Part shown: positions 20,286-21,586 of the stretch, piece by piece | Layout of the letters: every line of letters begins with the position of its first letter | Numbering within the stretch: position 1 is the stretch's first letter | Source of the DNA: a virus | Strand: one strand, 5' to 3' | Virus record (IMG/VR): IMGVR_UViG_3300044628_000466 | Location: 1 to 21,586 of that record | DNA length: 21,586 nt | The notes under the pieces: model-generated | What the model was told of the DNA's origin: nothing | Databases searched by the model: none | What the model saw: only the letters and a program-made list of their open reading frames with translations | Program-made: the position numbers and the translations under genes

Positions 20286-20447
20286 CTACGACAGGTTCGG
20301 TGTGGATTGTTCCGCTTTGTCTTTGTTGAGATAGGCAAGGTACATAGGATTTTCCTCTGTCATAGGCACTTGCCATACATCATCAACCAATAGGTATTGC
20401 CATTCCACACCTTCTGGAGATACTGCGTCAATTATTTTATAGTTCAT
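20286..20447 (-). CDS. small protein downstream of tail fibre (53 aa)
   Basis: 53 aa, ATG at 20447 overlapping the tail fibre stop by 11 bases; GGTGG lies 5-7 bases upstream. Begins MNYKIIDAVSPEGVEWQYLL and is acidic with several Trp/Tyr, ending NKDKAEQSTPNLS. Small acidic proteins of this kind commonly follow tail fibre genes in phages and may be chaperones, an inference. No named family. Confidence 0.66.
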   Translation of the reverse strand: MNYKIIDAVSPEGVEWQYLLVDDVWQVPMTEENPMYLAYLNKDKAEQSTPNLS

Positions 20448-21586
20448 TATCTACCACCCAATGTCCGTTTAATGTTGTTACTACCCAATTTGCACCGGTC
20501 GTACCATAGGCTCTAAATGTTCTTTCGCTTTTTAAGTCAATAGTCATAGCAACATTGCCAGATGCACCTGAACGGGCATAAGCCCAATTGCTGGCTGTTC
20601 CGCCTGTTGTGTAGATAGCCACGGAATAGGAGACATTTCTTTTTGCGACTTGCATTGGGATTGTAACTACTGAAGTGCCAGACCCGTCTGATGACCCATA
20701 ATCAATAAAAACGCCTTCAGATGTGCTTGTTGCTGGTGCCACGCCTTGAATGTAAGTCTTTTCGTAATACCTTTGACAAGCGGCTAACTCTCCTTGGATA
20801 GTTCCGCCAGCGCGTGTGAACAAAGTCCCAGTCTGCCCCGCCTCTAATTGCACACCAGTAACCTCAAACCAATCATTAGCCCCAGCAGTACCCACAAAAG
20901 CACCGCTTTGGATTGCTAGTGTCAATTCTGTAATGCTTGAAGCCAATACCGCTGAAGTTGTAAATGAGTATTTAGCCCAAGATGTTGTAATCGCTTGGCT
21001 TGTGCTGATTGGTGTGGTCTGTCCTGTGTAGCCTGTTGTATAAGGATTTTGGTCTGTGCCAGTACCTGCATACAAAACAACAGTAATGTTGCTAGATGCA
21101 ACAGAATAGTTTGCACCAGCCTTTGCCCAAAATGAAACTGTTACATATTGACCTTGTAATGATGTTGCAACAGATGATTCAATAAGTTGAACCAGTTGAG
21201 TGCTTTGAGTGTTTGTATTACCACTATCACGCTGAATACGCTGAGAATAAGTAAAACCTGCTAAAGATGCGGTTTGACGGCTGGCTGTACGACCTGTAAC
21301 CGCATTAGAGTAATAACACCAGCGGTCAGCAGCACCATAATTTATTGTTGTTGCAGGTAACGCATAAGAAGTGCCGCGCTGCCAAAAGTCCATACCGCCG
21401 TTAATTATGTAATTTTTACCAGCAGCCTGAGTGACTTGATAACGCAAGCCTGTTGTAGCGGAACTATCTGCTACAAGAGTTTCCCCATTGTTGCCCACGG
21501 CTACTCTAGCCTGGGTAGTGGAGTAACCGAATAAATCACCCTTTGCTGTTAACGGCGAATTAGCCGTTGTTGGAACTCTACCTGTA
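20437..21586 (-). CDS. tail fibre / receptor-binding protein (partial, N-terminus beyond right edge)
   Basis: The frame is open to the right edge: residues before the GTG at 21498 read TGRVPTTANSPLTAKGDLFG and YSTTQARVAVGNNGETL, the KGDLFGYS...VGxxGExLxADSS repeat typical of phage fibre proteins, so the GTG at 21498 is internal. Visible length is 382 aa. Residues after ~60 from the visible start (YIINGGMDFWQRGTSY..ADRWCYYSN) form a beta-rich, carbohydrate-binding-like domain with many Thr/Ser. It would bind the host surface. Last late gene reading into the window from the right; it overlaps the next small gene. Confidence 0.8.
   Translation of the reverse strand, partial: TGRVPTTANSPLTAKGDLFGYSTTQARVAVGNNGETLVADSSATTGLRYQVTQAAGKNYIINGGMDFWQRGTSYALPATTINYGAADRWCYYSNAVTGRTASRQTASLAGFTYSQRIQRDSGNTNTQSTQLVQLIESSVATSLQGQYVTVSFWAKAGANYSVASSNITVVLYAGTGTDQNPYTTGYTGQTTPISTSQAITTSWAKYSFTTSAVLASSITELTLAIQSGAFVGTAGANDWFEVTGVQLEAGQTGTLFTRAGGTIQGELAACQRYYEKTYIQGVAPATSTSEGVFIDYGSSDGSGTSVVTIPMQVAKRNVSYSVAIYTTGGTASNWAYARSGASGNVAMTIDLKSERTFRAYGTTGANWVVTTLNGHWVVDNEL

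Noticed and set aside
20275-20450. Gap after the integrase as an attP site
   Set aside because: The gap encodes a 53-aa protein with its own start, and no tRNA-like or core-type repeat was seen.
21498-21586. GTG at 21498 as the tail fibre start
   Set aside because: The frame continues upstream to the edge with the KGDLFG fibre motif, so the GTG is internal.
1-21586. CRISPR array, insertion sequences or rRNA
   Set aside because: No regularly spaced repeats, transposase or rRNA-like sequence was seen.

Overview
The window is a segment of a tailed double-stranded DNA bacteriophage (or prophage) of an actinobacterium. The host assignment rests on a WhiB-family protein, a BldD-like helix-turn-helix protein, a DUF4192-type domain protein and an r1t-type holin, all strongly associated with Actinobacteria or their phages. 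Base composition is moderate (coding stretches look to be around 40-45% G+C), far below Streptomyces or Mycobacterium. A low-GC host such as a freshwater planktonic actinobacterium is a reasonable guess, but it is an inference.

Layout. (1) Positions 1-3828 are leftward: terminase large subunit with an extra N-terminal helix-turn-helix-like segment, two small lysine/alanine-rich proteins that are paralogous to each other, and a portal gene running off the left edge. (2) Positions 3829-4712 form an 884-base non-coding divergence region. Its AT-rich left half has perfect hairpins and a cluster of TACAGG/TAGACAG repeats. Its right half (about 61% G+C over 4261-4620 by hand count) is packed with stem-loops. 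(3) Positions 4713-15746 are rightward and look like a complete early/middle region: Cys-rich zinc-ribbon microproteins, a small promoter/operator block, a BldD-like regulator, tiny overlapping genes, a secreted lysozyme-like enzyme, DUF4192- and DUF932-type proteins, then a replication/recombination block (Cas4/RecB-like nuclease, zinc protein, RecA/DnaB-like helicase, Holliday junction resolvase-like nuclease, a primase split into two overlapping genes, a DUF1599 nucleotide-modification-associated protein and a sigma-like factor), ending in an FmdB-type zinc ribbon, WhiB and a third PD-(D/E)XK nuclease. (4) A strong bidirectional terminator lies at about 15750-15790. (5) Positions 15829-21586 are leftward late genes. 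Reading in the direction of transcription: tail fibre (runs in from the right edge), a 53-aa protein, a tyrosine integrase, a glycosyltransferase, a large minor tail-like protein, a small membrane protein, an M15 endolysin and a holin.

How it fits together. The leftward genes at both window edges read in the same direction, and the 15.75 kb terminator faces both ways. The simplest model is a circular map with one early unit leaving the 3.8-4.7 kb region rightward and one late unit leaving it leftward (terminase, portal, then head and tail genes outside the window, re-entering from the right with tail fibre, integrase and lysis genes). The two meet at the shared terminator. No DNA polymerase is visible, so replication probably borrows the host polymerase. 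No tRNA or CRISPR array was seen.

The most unusual items are the hairpin-dense non-coding region (candidate large structured RNA and/or origin), the split primase with a near-perfect internal Shine-Dalgarno sequence, the phage copies of two actinobacterial regulators (BldD-like and WhiB), and the concentration of very small overlapping zinc-ribbon genes.
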